The notes: a model not told the origin generated them from the sequence alone. A stretch of 64,000 bases of DNA from Celoporthe dispersa (GCA_016584495.1 WAID01000007.1:3334001-3398000); one strand, 5' to 3'; shown: positions 1 to 12,863, counted from the stretch's first letter. Numbers and translations: made by a program.

Positions 1-12
1 ACTCGGAGGAAT

Positions 13-2363
13 ATGGCCGAGACGAAAGGCCGCCCTAATTTCGATCTTTCCTCATTCTTAACCTTCACCCTATCAAATGTCGAACAGAATGAAACTTCCA
101 CGGAAACATCAACGGTGCTGTCAAAGGGCGAGTCTATCCAAGGCTCTGACGAAAAGCAGGAAAGCCAGCCGTCAGACCCCGTGCCTCAAATAGCCGTAGA
201 AAACGAAGACCTAATCGACTTGGCCAAGTACGGGCCACCGGAAGCTTTGGTGAGGCTCAACCAGGTCGTCCCTCCACAGGTCAAGGCAGTCATCGAAAGC
301 TCCATCGACAACATCCGGGCCCAAGTTGCCGCAGAGACGGAACTGCACCGGCAACAAGAAGATGAGGAAAGGCGAAAGATCGAAGAGAAAAGCTCTCAAT
401 CTGTGGAGAAGGATAAAAACTCTGAAGAGAACCCGGTCTCCGGTGCTGTGTCGGACCACACGGATTCTGAAAGCTTCTACACCACATCCGAAGGGCGAAG
501 CATATCCCCCGATTCGCCTTCAGAGGCCGAGAATGAGACAGTTAGCCTTGGCGCAGTGATGGGGCAGACCGGTTTGGACTCCAGCATTATGCACCGACCC
601 AAGTCATCGTCAACATCTGGGTTGTACCCAAGACGACGAGATCTTCTCAAGGCCGTATTACGGAAGATTGGTGATACCGATACTCGACGCCGTGTCCTCC
701 ATCGATCTACTGGAGCACTGCGCCAGTCGGAGGCCCAATTTAGAGAGAAATTCAGGCACGCGAGACAAATTTTACAGCATCAGGACGTGGAGTCTAGGTG
801 AGGAGCATTCCTTCGTCCGCTGCTCTCGTATCAATTCCTCGAGGTGTCCCGGACTCGATCACTTGCTACTTCTGGTCAATCGCTAACCAGACTAGTGAGT
901 GCATCTCCTGCTTTGATGACTTTGCCCTCAGGGACTTGGTCCAGCTTCGGTGCCATAATTACTGCAAGCCATGCTTCGAACGTCTGATAGCGCACTCGGT
1001 TGAGACGGAAGCTCAATGGCCACCCAAATGTTGCCTCAATACTATTGATCACAGGAAGTGCCTTAGACACATCTCTGGAGAGCTCGAACACCGGTACAAG
1101 CAGAAACGCTTGGAGTACTCAACGCCGATAGACAAACGATACTACTGCCCAATTCCAGACTGTGGCGTTTTCGTCCCCATGGAGAAGACAGATGCGGTCT
1201 ATGGCCGAGCCACATGCTCTAGAGACCATCTGACGTGCGTCAACTGCCGTCAGCAAGCACACGATGATGCAACCCAGTGTGTCAAGAACCAAGATATGAA
1301 GCTTGTCCAGAGACTCGCGCAGGAGCAGGGCTGGCGACGATGCTATCGATGTCATACAATGGTGGAACACAGGACTGCATGTCGGCATATAACATGCAGA
1401 TGTGGCGCCGAGTTCTGTTATGTGTGCGGTAAAGTCTGGTACACGTGTGGCTGCACGGAGCGGCAGCTAGACCAGGTCAAGACGCGGGCCAGGGCGAACG
1501 AGGCCAGGCGCAAGGAGCAGGAAGAACGTCAGAGGAGGGAGATCCAGGAACTCCACCAGGCCTTGGAAGCCATTGCGAAAATGGAGGCTGCAGAAGCGGA
1601 GAAACGCGAGAGGATCCGTCTGGCGAAGGAGGTACAGCGCAAGAGACAAGTCAGGCGGACGTATGTCGATGCTCGTACGAAGCTTGATGAGTCCAACGAT
1701 TTCCAGAAAGACGTCCTTGACGGCCAACACCGGCAAGACCAAGACCATCTCTCATTGAGGATCCTTATTGCCATGGACGGCCTAGAACTCAAGCATGCAT
1801 CCAAGCTAGGCCAATTGCGAGCATCATCGAAGGCCAAGATAGAGGAGAAAGAAAAGCAGTGGGAGCAGGACTGGCAGGAGCGCATTGCCCGCGAGAAAAG
1901 GGCCGAAGCTCACTACGAGACGCAGCTTGTGGAGTGGGCCAAGTCCGTCAAGAACGGCGAGCGCCGTAAGGATGAGCTGCTTGAGGCCCAGAGGACCAAG
2001 CATACAAAGGGACGGGATGTTTACACAGGCAGGCGAGAAGACGAGCTCGAGAGATTACGCTGGTTTCTAGACGAGGAGGTGGCTATCGAAGAAGAGCTCA
2101 TGGACGCAAAGAAGGCGAGGATCAAGGAATCATTCAACGTTCAGGAGCGCGAGCTGCAGATCAAGATCGGATCTGAACTCCGCTGGCGCGAGCTGGTCGT
2201 CTCGGAAAGGAGTAGACTCCTCCATAAGCTCTTGGAAGATGACCTCGCAGACGAGATCGTCGACGATGCTGATGACCGATGGGGTTCGTTCATAGTCAAG
2301 GAAGAGGCCGAGGAAGCTGGCCCCTCTCGGTTCAAATCCGCGAAGAAACGTGCCAAGGGCTAG
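13..2363 (+). CDS. RBR-type (RING-IBR-RING) E3 ubiquitin ligase
   Basis: Two exons, 13..797 and 896..2363, joined over a 98-nt intron (donor gtgagg, branch cgctaac, acceptor ctag), give 750 aa. Residues 1-260 are acidic, Ser/Thr-rich and look disordered. RING1 begins at C264 (CISC, then CHNYCKPC and a PKCC end). The IBR lies around 330-400 (YCPIPDCG, TCVNC). RING2 is at about 410-450 (CYRC, HITCRCGAEFCYVC) and keeps the RBR catalytic Cys, in TACRH. Residues 455-720 are Glu/Lys/Arg-rich and predicted coiled coil. RBR ligases load ubiquitin onto the RING2 Cys before passing it to substrate; the substrate here is unknown. The frame is open back to base 1, so the true start could lie upstream of the window. 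The domain call is firm; the start is less certain. Confidence 0.88.
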
Positions 2364-3063
2364 ATGACCTCTCCGGCTTTCGCAGACGGGGAATCAGGGC
2401 CATCCTCGCGGAGACAAGCCACTCATCATAGGGAACCAACTCCGCCGCCGTGGAATCCTCTCCCGCTGTCATCGGCCTTGCATGCCGCATGGGATAGAAC
2501 TCGGGATGTGTCATGGACGCGGACAGATGATAGGAAAGGGCTGGGGGCACACTTCCAAGATCTATTCCCAGAAGGCGCACGATGCCGCCACCTTTCCTGC
2601 TCCCAAGATTGCCACCGCGGAAGCCAGCCGCGCCGACATTGCAGGCACAAGTGGTCATGCCAAGGTTCTAACACCGGTGGCGTGGTCTGCAACCACGCCA
2701 TCAGCAACTGCACCGTGCCTCTTCAGTTCAGGGCCCATGGTGTTTTTTCTTATCCCACGACGTCTGGGCCATGGCATGGCTGGAGGCTCTCTGTTTCTTG
2801 AAGCATCAGAGTAGCTTGGAGGTGGGCCCTTTTGATGCCGCGAGTCTTCTTTTCAACTTACGGGTTGTCGTCCGAGCCACGAGTTGCAGTCTGATATCGA
2901 CACCCTCTTCTATTATGTTCCTTTGACGGGCCTCTCTTCGACGGCAGCACATCTGCCCCTCGAATTCGCCGTCAACATCCCTGTTGGATTTCTTTGTCGG
3001 CGTGATACGCAGGCCGAAATCTAAAGCGCACTCGAGAGCTGCTTGTTTCGCCTTCGATTTAAT
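2364..3063. other. Convergent 3' interval between RBR ligase and palC
   Basis: This stretch separates two tail-to-tail genes. It holds only unsupported open frames without recognisable domains and probably carries both 3' untranslated regions. Confidence 0.5.
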
Positions 3064-4673
3064 TCAGTAATATGACGAGGAACTACCTGGATAAGCACCT
3101 GGGGCCGATTCTGGCACGAGAGTCTCGTCGTCGGAGCTCTGCTCGTCACCAAAATCATCGTGCCGTTCTGGGGGAGCGCGCATGGCCTCCAAGGTCCTGC
3201 TCCCCAGCACAGGCACCTCGTAAGGCTTGAGAGTATGGATCTCGCGGGCGGACGGCATCTGGGCGAGCAAGGTTCCGGCAGGCGTGATGGCCTGGGTAAA
3301 CATCTGAGAGATTGGTTGATGGTCAATTTTCCTTCATCCTGCATGCCTTTCAGTGAATTCAATAGACTGCATCTTCTTACCGTGTCGTTCTGCTTGGACC
3401 ACTTTGCTTCCAGCATCTCAATGACCCGCGTCTCCTCGAGCCTGCCAGCATCCGCACCCCAGGTCGTGCCCTTGTCCACTCTGCGGTCTTCTCTCTTCTC
3501 GGCCCACTCCTTCTTCAACCTGCTGAGGCCTGATGGCTTTTTAGACGAGTCTCTTACCTCGACGCCCATCTCTTGTAGCCCGGCATGAAGCCAACCGATA
3601 GCATTCCCGGTCTGTCCACCCAGCTCGGCATCAATCCCAAAGAAGCGACAGGCCTTGGCCCTACTCGTCCGGCGAAGATCCTCAAGATATCTCACAAAAC
3701 CCTCATCCAGCTTCCCGCCGCCTGCTCCTGCGCCCGCCGCCTCCTCGTTCTCCGCTGAGCCTTTCTTGCCCCCAAGCCGCAGGCTTCCGCCCAACCCCGG
3801 CCCAACCTGCCACGCACACAGACTATGTGCCTTGGCCGCATGCTCTGCGGCAGCGAGACACAGCCGTGCGAAAAGGTGGGCCCGCACCTTGGGCACCTCG
3901 GGCGCCTTGTACATCCACTCCTTATCATTCCGGTTCCGGTCTTGGCTGACGATGGCGGGGTAAGGGTCATCTTTCAGCACGGCGAGCAGCGTGGCCTCGG
4001 CCAGGGCCAGGTGGCTCTGTGCGCGGGCGGTGGGAGCCGAGATGTCGGCGCACGGTACAGCGTGCGCCGGGCCGGGCTGGGGCTGCTCGGCGCGGCGGGC
4101 TAGGTAGTCGTAGACAGAGGCGGCGTCGAGGAGGTGTTTCGTGGCAGCCGAGATAGCGGTCTGGCGGTCCGGAGCGCCGACGGCGTAGAGATCGAGGGAG
4201 GTGGTGGTGCTGTACAGGGGCTGGAGGGCGGCGCGGGCCAGGAGGGTCGAGGCGTAGCCGTGCGTGGCAAGGACAAAGGCGACCTCGTGCTCGAGCCCCT
4301 GGGCGCGTACCCTCGCGCCCTCGCGGCGGCCGGGGACGGGGACGTCGGAGAGGGTGGACCGCCAGGCGATGGAGAGGGGCGGGGAGGCGCGCTGGATGAT
4401 GCTGAAGAGCTCGGAGCCGTCGCCGATGGTGCGGTGGGCGAGGCCCGCGTCGACGGCGAGGAGGTAGGGAAGGTAGGCGGCAAGGGCGGAGAGGACGCTC
4501 GGGAGGTTGGCGGCCTGGGAAGACGGCGGGAGGCGCTTGTGTTTCTTGAGGACGTCCCGGACCACACCGCGGTGGGTGCTGGCGGTCAGGGGAAGGGAGG
4601 GGTGGGAGTCGCAGGTGAAGGAGGAGGAGTAGGAAAAGGCGGAGGTTGTGGGGAGTACAAAGGGGTAGGGCAT
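3064..4673 (-). CDS. palC: pH-response regulator PalC (BRO1 domain)
   Basis: Two exons on the minus strand, 4673..3381 and 3303..3064, with a 77-nt phase-0 intron (gtaaga ... ctcag), give 510 aa, the usual PalC size. The N-terminus MPYPFVLPTTSAFSYSSSF and the following STHRGVVRDVLKKHKRLPP block are characteristic of filamentous-fungal PalC. Most of the protein is a helical BRO1-type domain. The C-terminal exon is short and ends in a Ser-rich tail and YY. In the family, PalC acts at the plasma-membrane pH-signalling complex and binds the ESCRT-III protein Vps32, leading to proteolytic activation of PacC at alkaline pH. Reading through the intron gives a longer but meaningless tail, so the spliced model is preferred. 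It is divergent from ALG6. Confidence 0.9.
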
Positions 4674-5305
4674 CTTGAGAAAGGTCGTGAGGATTTGTTT
4701 GTCAAGGAGGGGCCTTGTGTGTCACATTACAGTGAGGACAGTCATCTAGGTGAAGGCTGTATACATCTTGTCTTCTGTGTTTTGCGAGGAGGGGCAATTG
4801 AGTTGAGTGTCAGAGCTGGCTTGGCATTGTGAACTTCGAGCCAGCGCGTACATGCTATGGTGCTACGTATGCTGTGCTATGCTGTCATAGCTGCAGGGTT
4901 CTGCCCCAGTGGCTGCTAGGTACATAGTATATGTAATATAGCAGCTATAGTACCTGCCAGTAGGGCGCTATGTACCACGCACAACACTATACAGGAATGT
5001 GTGCTGCAACCCCCCACCCCAGCACCCCCACCAGGGATCAGCAGCCACAAGCTCCCGCCCTAGAGACAGGGGTCCACAAGCTCCAGCATCCAGACTTCTG
5101 GACAGCTTCCCGAATTCTCGACTTTCAAGGGTCACGACGACCTGCAACCTCGCCTCTGCCTCAACCCACATGACAACTTCTTTCCAACAATCCCCAGGCC
5201 CCTTCAACCTCGACGATTGATCAGCTTCAATAATCCGACAAGGCTAGGGCTTCACAAGTTTCTGAGGTCTTTCATGCAATTAGGTTACTTGCGATAGGTG
5301 ACGAA
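4674..5305. promoter_or_regulatory. Divergent promoter region of palC and ALG6
   Basis: A 632-nt interval between two head-to-head genes. It contains one CTTGGC at 4820-4825 (GCCAAG on the palC strand), which fits the PacC core GCCARG, 147 nt upstream of the palC start. A single hexamer is weak evidence. The palC-proximal half has repeated gctatg-like words without clear meaning. Confidence 0.4.
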
Positions 5306-7142
5306 ATGGCTGGTACTCCTTCCAGGGGCCAGCACAAGCCCCGTCGCAAGGGCAAGAATGACGATGATGCCTACGTTTCCAAGACGGAGACCCTCTATCG
5401 TGCCCCTTCGTTTCCTCTGGCAGCGTTCCTCTGGCCGGCAAGAGGATCGGTCTCGCAATGGGAGGTGCTACCGCTCATCCTCATGGTCGTCGGCCTGTTC
5501 AGATGGGCAGCAGGGCTCTGGGGATACTCAGGTGAGAATAGAGACGACCATGCCAGCGCAGAACCCTTGCTGGTGATGGGGATTGCCGAAGCTAATTGTG
5601 GTCGCGTACAGGCTTTGAGAAGCCCCCGATGTTCGGCGACTACGAGGCACAGAGACACTGGATGGAGATCACGACACGGCTGCCCATATCACAATGGTAC
5701 TTCTACGACCTGCAGTGGTGGGGGCTCGACTATCCGCCCCTGACCGCATACCACAGCTGGCTGTGCGGCAAGATTGGCTCCTTCATCGACCCGAGTTGGT
5801 TCGCCCTCGACGCGTCACGAGGGAGCCATGACCCAAACCTCAAGATCTTCATGCGCGCGACCGTCATAGTCTCCGAATACCTCATCTACGTGCCTGCGCT
5901 GGTCATGTTCGTCAGACGGTTCAGCAGGCTCAACGGAATCTCGAACTGGTCGGCCTCGGTGGCCCTCGCGGCCATACTCATGCAGCCTGGGACGATCCTC
6001 ATTGACCACATCCATTTCCAGTACAACACAGTCATGCTGGGCTTTGTGGTGGCGAGTATGTCCGCTATGGTCGCCGGAAGATACTTCTGGGCTGCCATCT
6101 TCTTCGTTGCAGCTCTGGGGTTTAAGCAGATGGCACTCTACTACGCGATCCCGGTCTTTGTCTTCCTTCTGGGCAGCTGCCTGTCCCCGCACATCAACAT
6201 CCCGCGCTTTCTCAGCATTGGGCTTGGGACCATCCTCGCATTTGGTGTCTTGCTCCTGCCGTTGATCGCCGGTGCCTTGTACGACACAGGCCGAGGTATT
6301 ATTCCCCGGCCCGAGCTCGAGGGTAAGGCTGTGGCTCTGCCCATCTTGCCGTGGGTCGAGGACCATATCGACCGGACTGCTATCTACTGGCCTGTGATTG
6401 AGCAGATGGTCCAGATGGTCCACAGGGTCTTTCCCTTTGCGCGAGGTCTATTTGAGGACAAAGTAGCCAACTTCTGGTGCGCGCTCAACGTGGTCGTCAA
6501 GATTCAGAGATACCCCCGGAGCTGCTGCAAAAGCTATCGCTCTTCGCCACGCTGGGATTCAGCCTTCCGCCCAACCTCATCCTGCTCCTCAAGCCGAGGA
6601 AGGAGATCCTCCCTCTGGCCTTTGCCACGACCGCGTGGGCTTTCTTCATGTTCAGCTTCCAGGTCCACGAGAAGAGCGTACTTCTGCCACTGATGCCCAT
6701 GACCTTACTCCTGGCTGGTAACAACGGCCTGGGCAAAGAAACGCGGCGGTGGGTCGGGTTTGCGAACATCCTCGGAAGCTGGACAATGTTCCCGCTCCTG
6801 CAGCGGGTCGACCTGCGCGTGCCGTACGCAGTGTTCACGCTGCTATGGGCATACCTGTTGGACCTCCCGCCGACGTCGCTGAGGGCCTACTTCCCGGGCA
6901 CCAGGTCGTTCACGCAGTGGGCCACCTTCCTCATCCATACCGCGTTCTACCTCGCCATGGGGGCATGGCACCTTGTGGAGGCTACCATGCCGCCGCCAGA
7001 AGACAAGCCAGACCTGTGGACAGTTGCTAACGTTGGCCTGGGCGCGGCAGGGTTTGGGCTGTGCTACCTCTGGTGTTTCTACCGCTTGGTAGTGGAGAGC
7101 AAGATCTTCTCGAAGAGATCTTCAGCGAAGAAGACGCAATAA
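5306..7142 (+). CDS. ALG6: ALG6 alpha-1,3-glucosyltransferase (frameshifted)
   Basis: Exons 5306..5531 and 5612..7142 flank an 80-nt intron (gtgaga ... tacag). The product is the polytopic ER enzyme that transfers the first glucose from dolichyl-P-glucose to Man9GlcNAc2-PP-dolichol in N-glycan assembly. Family signatures are WWGLDYPPLTAYHSW, the DHIHFQYN motif in the luminal region, FEDKVANFWC and SFQVHEKS, with about a dozen hydrophobic helices. The frame breaks at the C5 run 6513-6517. Adding one C continues VVVKIQRY into PPELLQKLSLFATLG exactly as expected, giving 585 aa. The gap is too short for an intron. The start at 5306 follows acgaa and gives a short basic cytosolic tail before the first helix. 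Divergent from palC. Confidence 0.9.
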
Positions 7143-10100
7143 GTTTTCAAGATGTGGTGCGATAAGAGATGAGACGAGATTACGGCAGTCATGGGCGGTC
7201 TTAGGTTCTCGAAAACATAGCACAGCGCGGCTTGAACATCTTGATTTTTCTTTCCTCTTCCTGTTCTCATTTCAATTTCTTCTAAAAATTATGTACTGCA
7301 TTTGGATCTTCTGGGCAAATTATACCCTTGCTGCGAATTCCAAGAAAAGGGTGGGCGGTTTATCTCCCTTGCTGCAGGCAGACACCGGATCATATATGTA
7401 CGGGACTTCTCACACCCCCCCTGCAGCCCTGTCGAAATGATTTCACAGAAGAGGGGCACAATATGCTGATAACATGCCATGCTGTGAGATATTGCACTGC
7501 GTAAAATCCTTACGGGTGTTATCTCCTTTGTGGAGGGGAAGGGGGGGGAGCGCATCTGACCGGCCGCAGCCTCTCCCGGCACCTCCAACATGAACAACTG
7601 GGGGTGTTGACTGTTCGGTGCTGTAAGCTCCAGGTGTGCTGTCAGCAGAGCACAGTAAGCACAATCTCCAGAACCCAGCATCGCGATACTTTCTTTATCT
7701 GGATCCAACCCATTACGGGCATGTAGGAGGCTCAGCGTCGACGTGTCACCGTTTCTCCCAAACGGCCAGGTGCCGGGGAGAGCAGCGGTGAGGCGCCCAG
7801 CTGAGGAGGAGGCACGAGAGAGTAAATACATGGGCCGCGAGGCATCGACGAGGCTGGTTTGCCCTGCCGTATTCCTGTTGAGCGGTGGGTCCAGAACTTG
7901 AGCATCTTCTAGCACAGTAGCGCACCTTGGCGACGGCTTGGAGGGGAGGTGCGCTCTTGGATGGGATACGTTGAAATGAAGGCGCTCCGGAGAGTTCCTT
8001 CCACGGAATTTTATGAACCCTGCTCGTACCGCAGGCTAGGCTGGCTAGCCAACTGCTGGGCAGTCTTCCTCCCACCCTCCCTCCTTCTCTCTTTCCGCCC
8101 CGTCATGTCAGAATTCGACTGGAAGGATCTGCCTGTCAGTGTTGAAATTAGTTACCATGACAGGTCCTTGAGGCTCTAACCAGGGCCCTTTTATCCCCTC
8201 CTTCCCAAATTTGGCTTCCGTACAGCATCTGATTGTCACTTGACTTCATGTGATCCTTCATCATCTTCTGCTCTGTGTTTCCATACTTGCAATTTTTGTT
8301 ATTTTTCCTCTACGTCTTGATGGATGGTGGGGACGCGTCCTCCAATAGGCAGCACTGATTTCATTGATCGGCCCAGCGGTGAAATCCTATCAGATCCTCC
8401 CGCAGCGCTCGGGCCGGCACCTTCTTCTTCTGCCAACAACTTCACCTCTGGCAAGGCCGCCGCCCTCGGCAAACTTCCAAAGGTTCCTCTTACTGACGTT
8501 AGACGCCACTGACAGTCAGCGACGCAAATTGCGGTTCTTTTTTTTGTTCTTCTTTCTTTCCTTCCTTCTTTCTCCTATCCACTATCCTACTTGGGACACC
8601 GGCCTTTCCCTCTCCAACGACCCGTCTGCCTCCCCACCGAGTATGCACCGATGGGTCAGGACAACGGTACGGATGAACATCCTGGGGCAGGATCAACGGT
8701 TCAGTTTTTTTCTTCTTTTCTTTCCTTTATGTGGCAGGGACGGGGAAGAAGAAGAAAAAAAGGTATTCTGCCGTTACCGAACCTAGATTCGAGAGCCGGA
8801 CATCCTCCGCCTTATGCTCACCTCCACGACGTGAGCCATGCCTTGGCCCCACGGTGACATCGCAAGAGCTGATCTGGTCCCATTCCAGGTCTACTTTTGT
8901 TTCCTTCCCTCTGCATGGGTACATTCTCTCCTCCGCCGGAGACCAGGGTGCTTTGGACCAACCTCCCCCCTCCCCCCCTGGTGTGTGTTGCTGCTGCGCC
9001 GCGAAACGAGCAAGCGCGGTCTTGTGCTTTTCAGCCCAGTGGGGCTCGATTATGATGCTCCAATCTGCTGGACAAAAGTGGCCTGGCTCGACTGGATTTC
9101 GTGCTTTTACTGCAGCCATTCGAATTCGTGGGCTCACTCAGGTGAGTAAGTGAGTACTTTCTTGTAATACCTCAAGTGTTCCTCCACCCACTGCCTTCAG
9201 GCACTGGCGAGCAGACATTTCCACTTGCAATCATCGCGCGAGCTCCCTTACATCTTCTCTTTCCCAACGCCCGCTGCAAAAGTACACAAATACTACTATC
9301 TATAGTACAGTAGAACCAGAGGTTGCTGCTACGTAGCATGCATGCACTGCGGCACAGAGGACCCGCAACCCAGTCGCTACAGCAGGTCACCCTTTGCCTG
9401 CGGGAACCGCTAGACGATCGCCAGTCTTCTTCGTTTTGTGGGGTGGAGACCCACTCGAGGCTGGCCAGGCTGTGAGGAGAGCTGACGGGGCTCCATCTTG
9501 CGCTGCTGGCGAGTGCTCCCACGCCGCAAAGGGTCAGACCAAAGAGTGACCTGCACTGTCATGATGGAAGTATTACGGTAATCTTGTCCATACCTGGCTA
9601 GGACGCCATTGACAGACCACCACCTCGCTCGCCCACCCACCCCCCCCCCACCTCATCCTGTTGGTGAGGGTGGTGATCTGAACAACCCTCCTCCTCCTCC
9701 TCCTAGAACATAGTGGCAGGGGGGAGATAGGTGGAGGGACATCGGCCGATATGGCCTGCATGTTGGCGTACCAACCAACAGCAAAAGGCTTGGCTGTATG
9801 TGGCTCGACAATCTCGCAGAGACTCGGTGCCGCTCTCTGCTACCGGGGCTCGTCCGATGCGCCGTGCAGGACCCTCTCTTCCCTCACTCAGCCCTGCCCC
9901 GTTCCGGTCTGCATCTTGCAGCTATGTTGTTGCTATTTTTCTTCAACATGGTCCCTCCTCTTCCACTAGCGTTCCTTTCTCTCGGAGATTTGCCTTTTCG
10001 GTGTACCTGTTGCCTGGTTTGTGGTCTTTTCTCTTTTGTTTTCCTGTTGTGCCATTTTGCCCTTGTTTTTCTCTTTCGTCTCTTTTTGTCACCTGTCTAT

Positions 10101-10278
10101 CTGTCGCTCGGTCCGTTGGTCGTCCTCCTTCTCCGTCCTCGCTCGACCGTGTCCGTCGCCTCGTCGTCCCTTTTGTTCTTTTGCGAGGCGACTGACCTCA
10201 ACTCTCTCCAACGAAAACGAGTGCGGCCGTGTGAAATTGTTCTTCGTGTTGTGGGCTTCAAGCTAGAGCACGCACATC
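7143..10278. other. 3.1-kb stretch without a supported gene
   Basis: The interval runs from the ALG6 stop to the cupredoxin gene. It is rich in pyrimidine tracts (for example 8535-8580 and 8705-8730) and has a C10 run at 9640-9649. Open frames of up to about 208 codons exist on both strands (for example 7289-7915 minus), but none shows a recognisable domain, a convincing start or splice structure. It probably holds ALG6 3' sequence and a long promoter or leader of the next gene. Confidence 0.5.
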
Positions 10279-12025
10279 ATGATATTTCCGTCGTCGATTA
10301 TAGTGGGCGTGACTGCGCTGGCGGTTGGAAATGCTGCCACGACTATCATGCTCAGCACAAGCGGCTCGAGCAGCGCCGCCGCCACCGTTTCGGCATCGAT
10401 CACCTCGTCCGCCGGGTCCAGCTCGACCACGTCTTCCGCCATCACAACGCATACCATCGCGGTTGGGGCAGTATGTTTTGTTCTCTCCCTCGTGTCCCAC
10501 TGCAAATTCTGATATCAATGGTTTTATTTCTGTCATAGAATGGCTTCAAAATCGCCCCTACAACGACAAATGCTTCGGTTGGTGATATTATTGGTAAGAG
10601 AAAGACCCGTTTCTCTCTCTCTCTCTCTCTCATATGTCTGGGGAGTTCTCGAGACTAATGGCTTGGACTCAGAATGGAGGTTCTATCCGACGGGACATTG
10701 GATTGTCAGGTCGGCGTTTGGACAGCCGTGCATACCGTATGAGGACACTGGCCCGAACCTCGTCGGCTTCTCGTCAGGCCCACAGTACGTGGAGACGACT
10801 TCGGACAATGTAAGTCTCATGCAATTTGCTTGTTCATTCAGGTCGCTGGTTGGAACGAGGATATCCTACCTCGAGAGTCAACATTGCTTGCTCATCCAAG
10901 GGATGTTTAAGACTTCTGGAGAGACCAAACCTTCTCCACGACTGTATCATGAGGACTTCCCGAAAAAGAAATGCCTGATATAATGAAAGCTCCCACGACA
11001 GACTTGATCACTCACACCTCTCCACAGGGCCCAACTTTCCAAGTCACGGTCAACGACACCGAGCCCATCTTCTTCTACTGTGCGGCCTCAGGATCTTGCG
11101 ACAAGTACCACATGATCGGCGTCATCAATCCCAGCGTCAACGAGACCTACGAGATGCAGTACGAGTACGTCGAGAGCGCCACCTACCAGATGACCCCAGG
11201 CGAGGCCTTCCCGAGCGAGACCGCCGACTCCACAGCATCTTCCGCCAGCGCCACGTCCGGCGCGTCCAACGAAGGCACCTCGTCCTCGTCAGGGAATGGG
11301 CACAAGGGCCTCTCGGGCGGCGCCATCGCGGGCATCTCCATTGGCGCAGCAGCGGTCATCGTCTTCGCGGTGGCGCTGATTTATCTCTTTGGCCGGAGAA
11401 GCGGGGCGAACAGGGCATTTGGTGGCGCAGGGCCGAATGGCGACCCGTACGGCGGCGGACCCATGCAGGAAGCCAAGTACGGCGGACCCGCCGGGCCCAA
11501 GAGTCCCGGCCAGGAGACTTTTACGACGGCAGGGTACTCAACGGCGCCCTCTGTAGACCCGTACCAGCAGATGCACATGGGCCAGTATGGCGGTGGCGGC
11601 GTCGGCTATCCTGCCAGCACGGGGAGCCCACCGCCTATGAGCGAGTACTCTCAGAGTTTGTATCAGCAGCACTATGGGAGCGTCCCTCAGCTTGGGGCGG
11701 ACGGTGGTGGTCATCATCATGAGATGCAGGCGGGACTATTGTGAGTACAATACCTTGCGCTATGCTGTGACTGAATAAGGAGAATATCTCTGGCTGACTC
11801 TTTCTCGATAGCACCGCTCCACAGCCGACGACGCAATATCAAACGCATCAGCCATTGCCACCACCGCCACAAGACCAGTCCAGCACCGCGTATAACGCGC
11901 CGATAGAACTTCCCACGTCGCTGAACCCGGGGAGCTCGCCTCTGCCGCAGTACAGCAATCCTGCAGGCACGTACAGCTGGGCTCAGAGCAGCGAGGGGAC
12001 TTACCGGCCGAGCAAACCATTATGA
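10279..12025 (+). CDS. Membrane-anchored, serine-rich cupredoxin-like protein
   Basis: Five exons, 10279..10470, 10539..10593, 10673..10809, 11028..11740 and 11812..12025, give 436 aa with all junctions in phase. Residues 1-20 are a signal peptide (MIFPSSIIVGVTALAVGNA), followed by a Ser/Ala/Thr tract and a cupredoxin-like domain (HTIAVGANGFKIAP, EWRFYPTGHW, FFYCAASGSCDKYHMIGVINP). A second Ser-rich linker leads to one transmembrane helix (GGAIAGISIGAAAVIVF... ) and a Gly/Pro/Gln/Tyr-rich cytoplasmic tail of about 180 residues. Related fungal extracellular serine-rich proteins are usually secreted or GPI-anchored; the helix plus long tail recalls wall-stress sensors. The second copper-ligand His of the family (usually GHC) is Ser here, so copper binding is doubtful. 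Confidence 0.82.
10612..10631 (+). repeat. (CT)n microsatellite in intron
   Basis: Ten uninterrupted tandem TC units lie within intron 2 of the cupredoxin gene, upstream of the branch-site-like actaat. Confidence 0.85.
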
Positions 12026-12863
12026 GCCTGAAGGGGCGGAGAACTCACCCTGCCGTCGTCCCCTTTCCTCTTTGTTTGGAAAACACTTTGGGTGGGTTTG
12101 ACGAATTCTGAATGCCATTCTGAGATTTCTAGGGAGTGCCGTTGAATTTTTGGCTTCATTTCTAAGGTGTCGTGGCGTTTAAGGAGTATGGCGAGGTTGA
12201 GAGCATGAATCTCTTCACGCCCGATTTTGGGGTACAGACTTACATACCATTGTGCTTGCAGTCGCGATGACTATTTCTATTCACTTCTAGTGGGGTAAAT
12301 TTGCATCAAGAAAAGAATAGGCCGCTTGAAGGGCATACCTTGGTCAGGTGGAAAAGCTGGTGTGAGTTGAGACTGGCAACTATTATTATGTATGTCCGGC
12401 CCTGCGAGGGCCGACAGCACCGCCGCGACAGTGACATATATTGGCACCGTTTCGCGGCTATTTTGGTACAGAATACATAATGTAATCACAATGAAGCAAA
12501 CTTCTCAAGAGAGCATCGTGATGAATGAGCTGTAAGCTAGGGGAGGCTTACGTGTAGACACTCTTGATTTTGATGTCGGATTTATAGTCACTTTTTAGAC
12601 TCGGCTCACAGCATTCGAACAGCATCATGATATACACTCGCGCATCTGAACAGAGTTTGACCTCTTCGATCAAGTGAAGCCGTGATTCTTGTGGCTTTGC
12701 TAATGTTACTCGGAACGAGGAAGTAAAGCATGGCAGCGAGACGCAACCCCACGGGCCTCGTATAACATCAAAGGCGCTGGACCGTCTGCCTCTCCCTGAA
12801 CCAGAGCGTGAAGCCATCCATATACAACTTCCATCATCTCCCTCATGGAAGCAAGTCAACACC
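12026..12863. other. Intergenic stretch, no gene seen
   Basis: Moderately AT-rich sequence between the cupredoxin stop and the dienelactone hydrolase relic. No domain-bearing frame was found; it likely contains the cupredoxin 3' untranslated region. Confidence 0.5.

Noticed and set aside
4134..4832. 232-codon plus-strand frame across palC
   Set aside because: Antisense shadow of the GC-rich palC coding sequence, made of Gly/Glu/Val repeats.
6490..6520. A micro-intron to explain the ALG6 frame change
   Set aside because: The only gt...ag span available is about 18 nt, too short to splice, and would delete conserved residues. A one-base slip in C5 explains the change fully.
7289..7915. 208-codon open frame on the minus strand downstream of ALG6
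   Set aside because: No recognisable domain, no splice sites and no upstream signals; biased composition is consistent with a chance frame in gene-free DNA.
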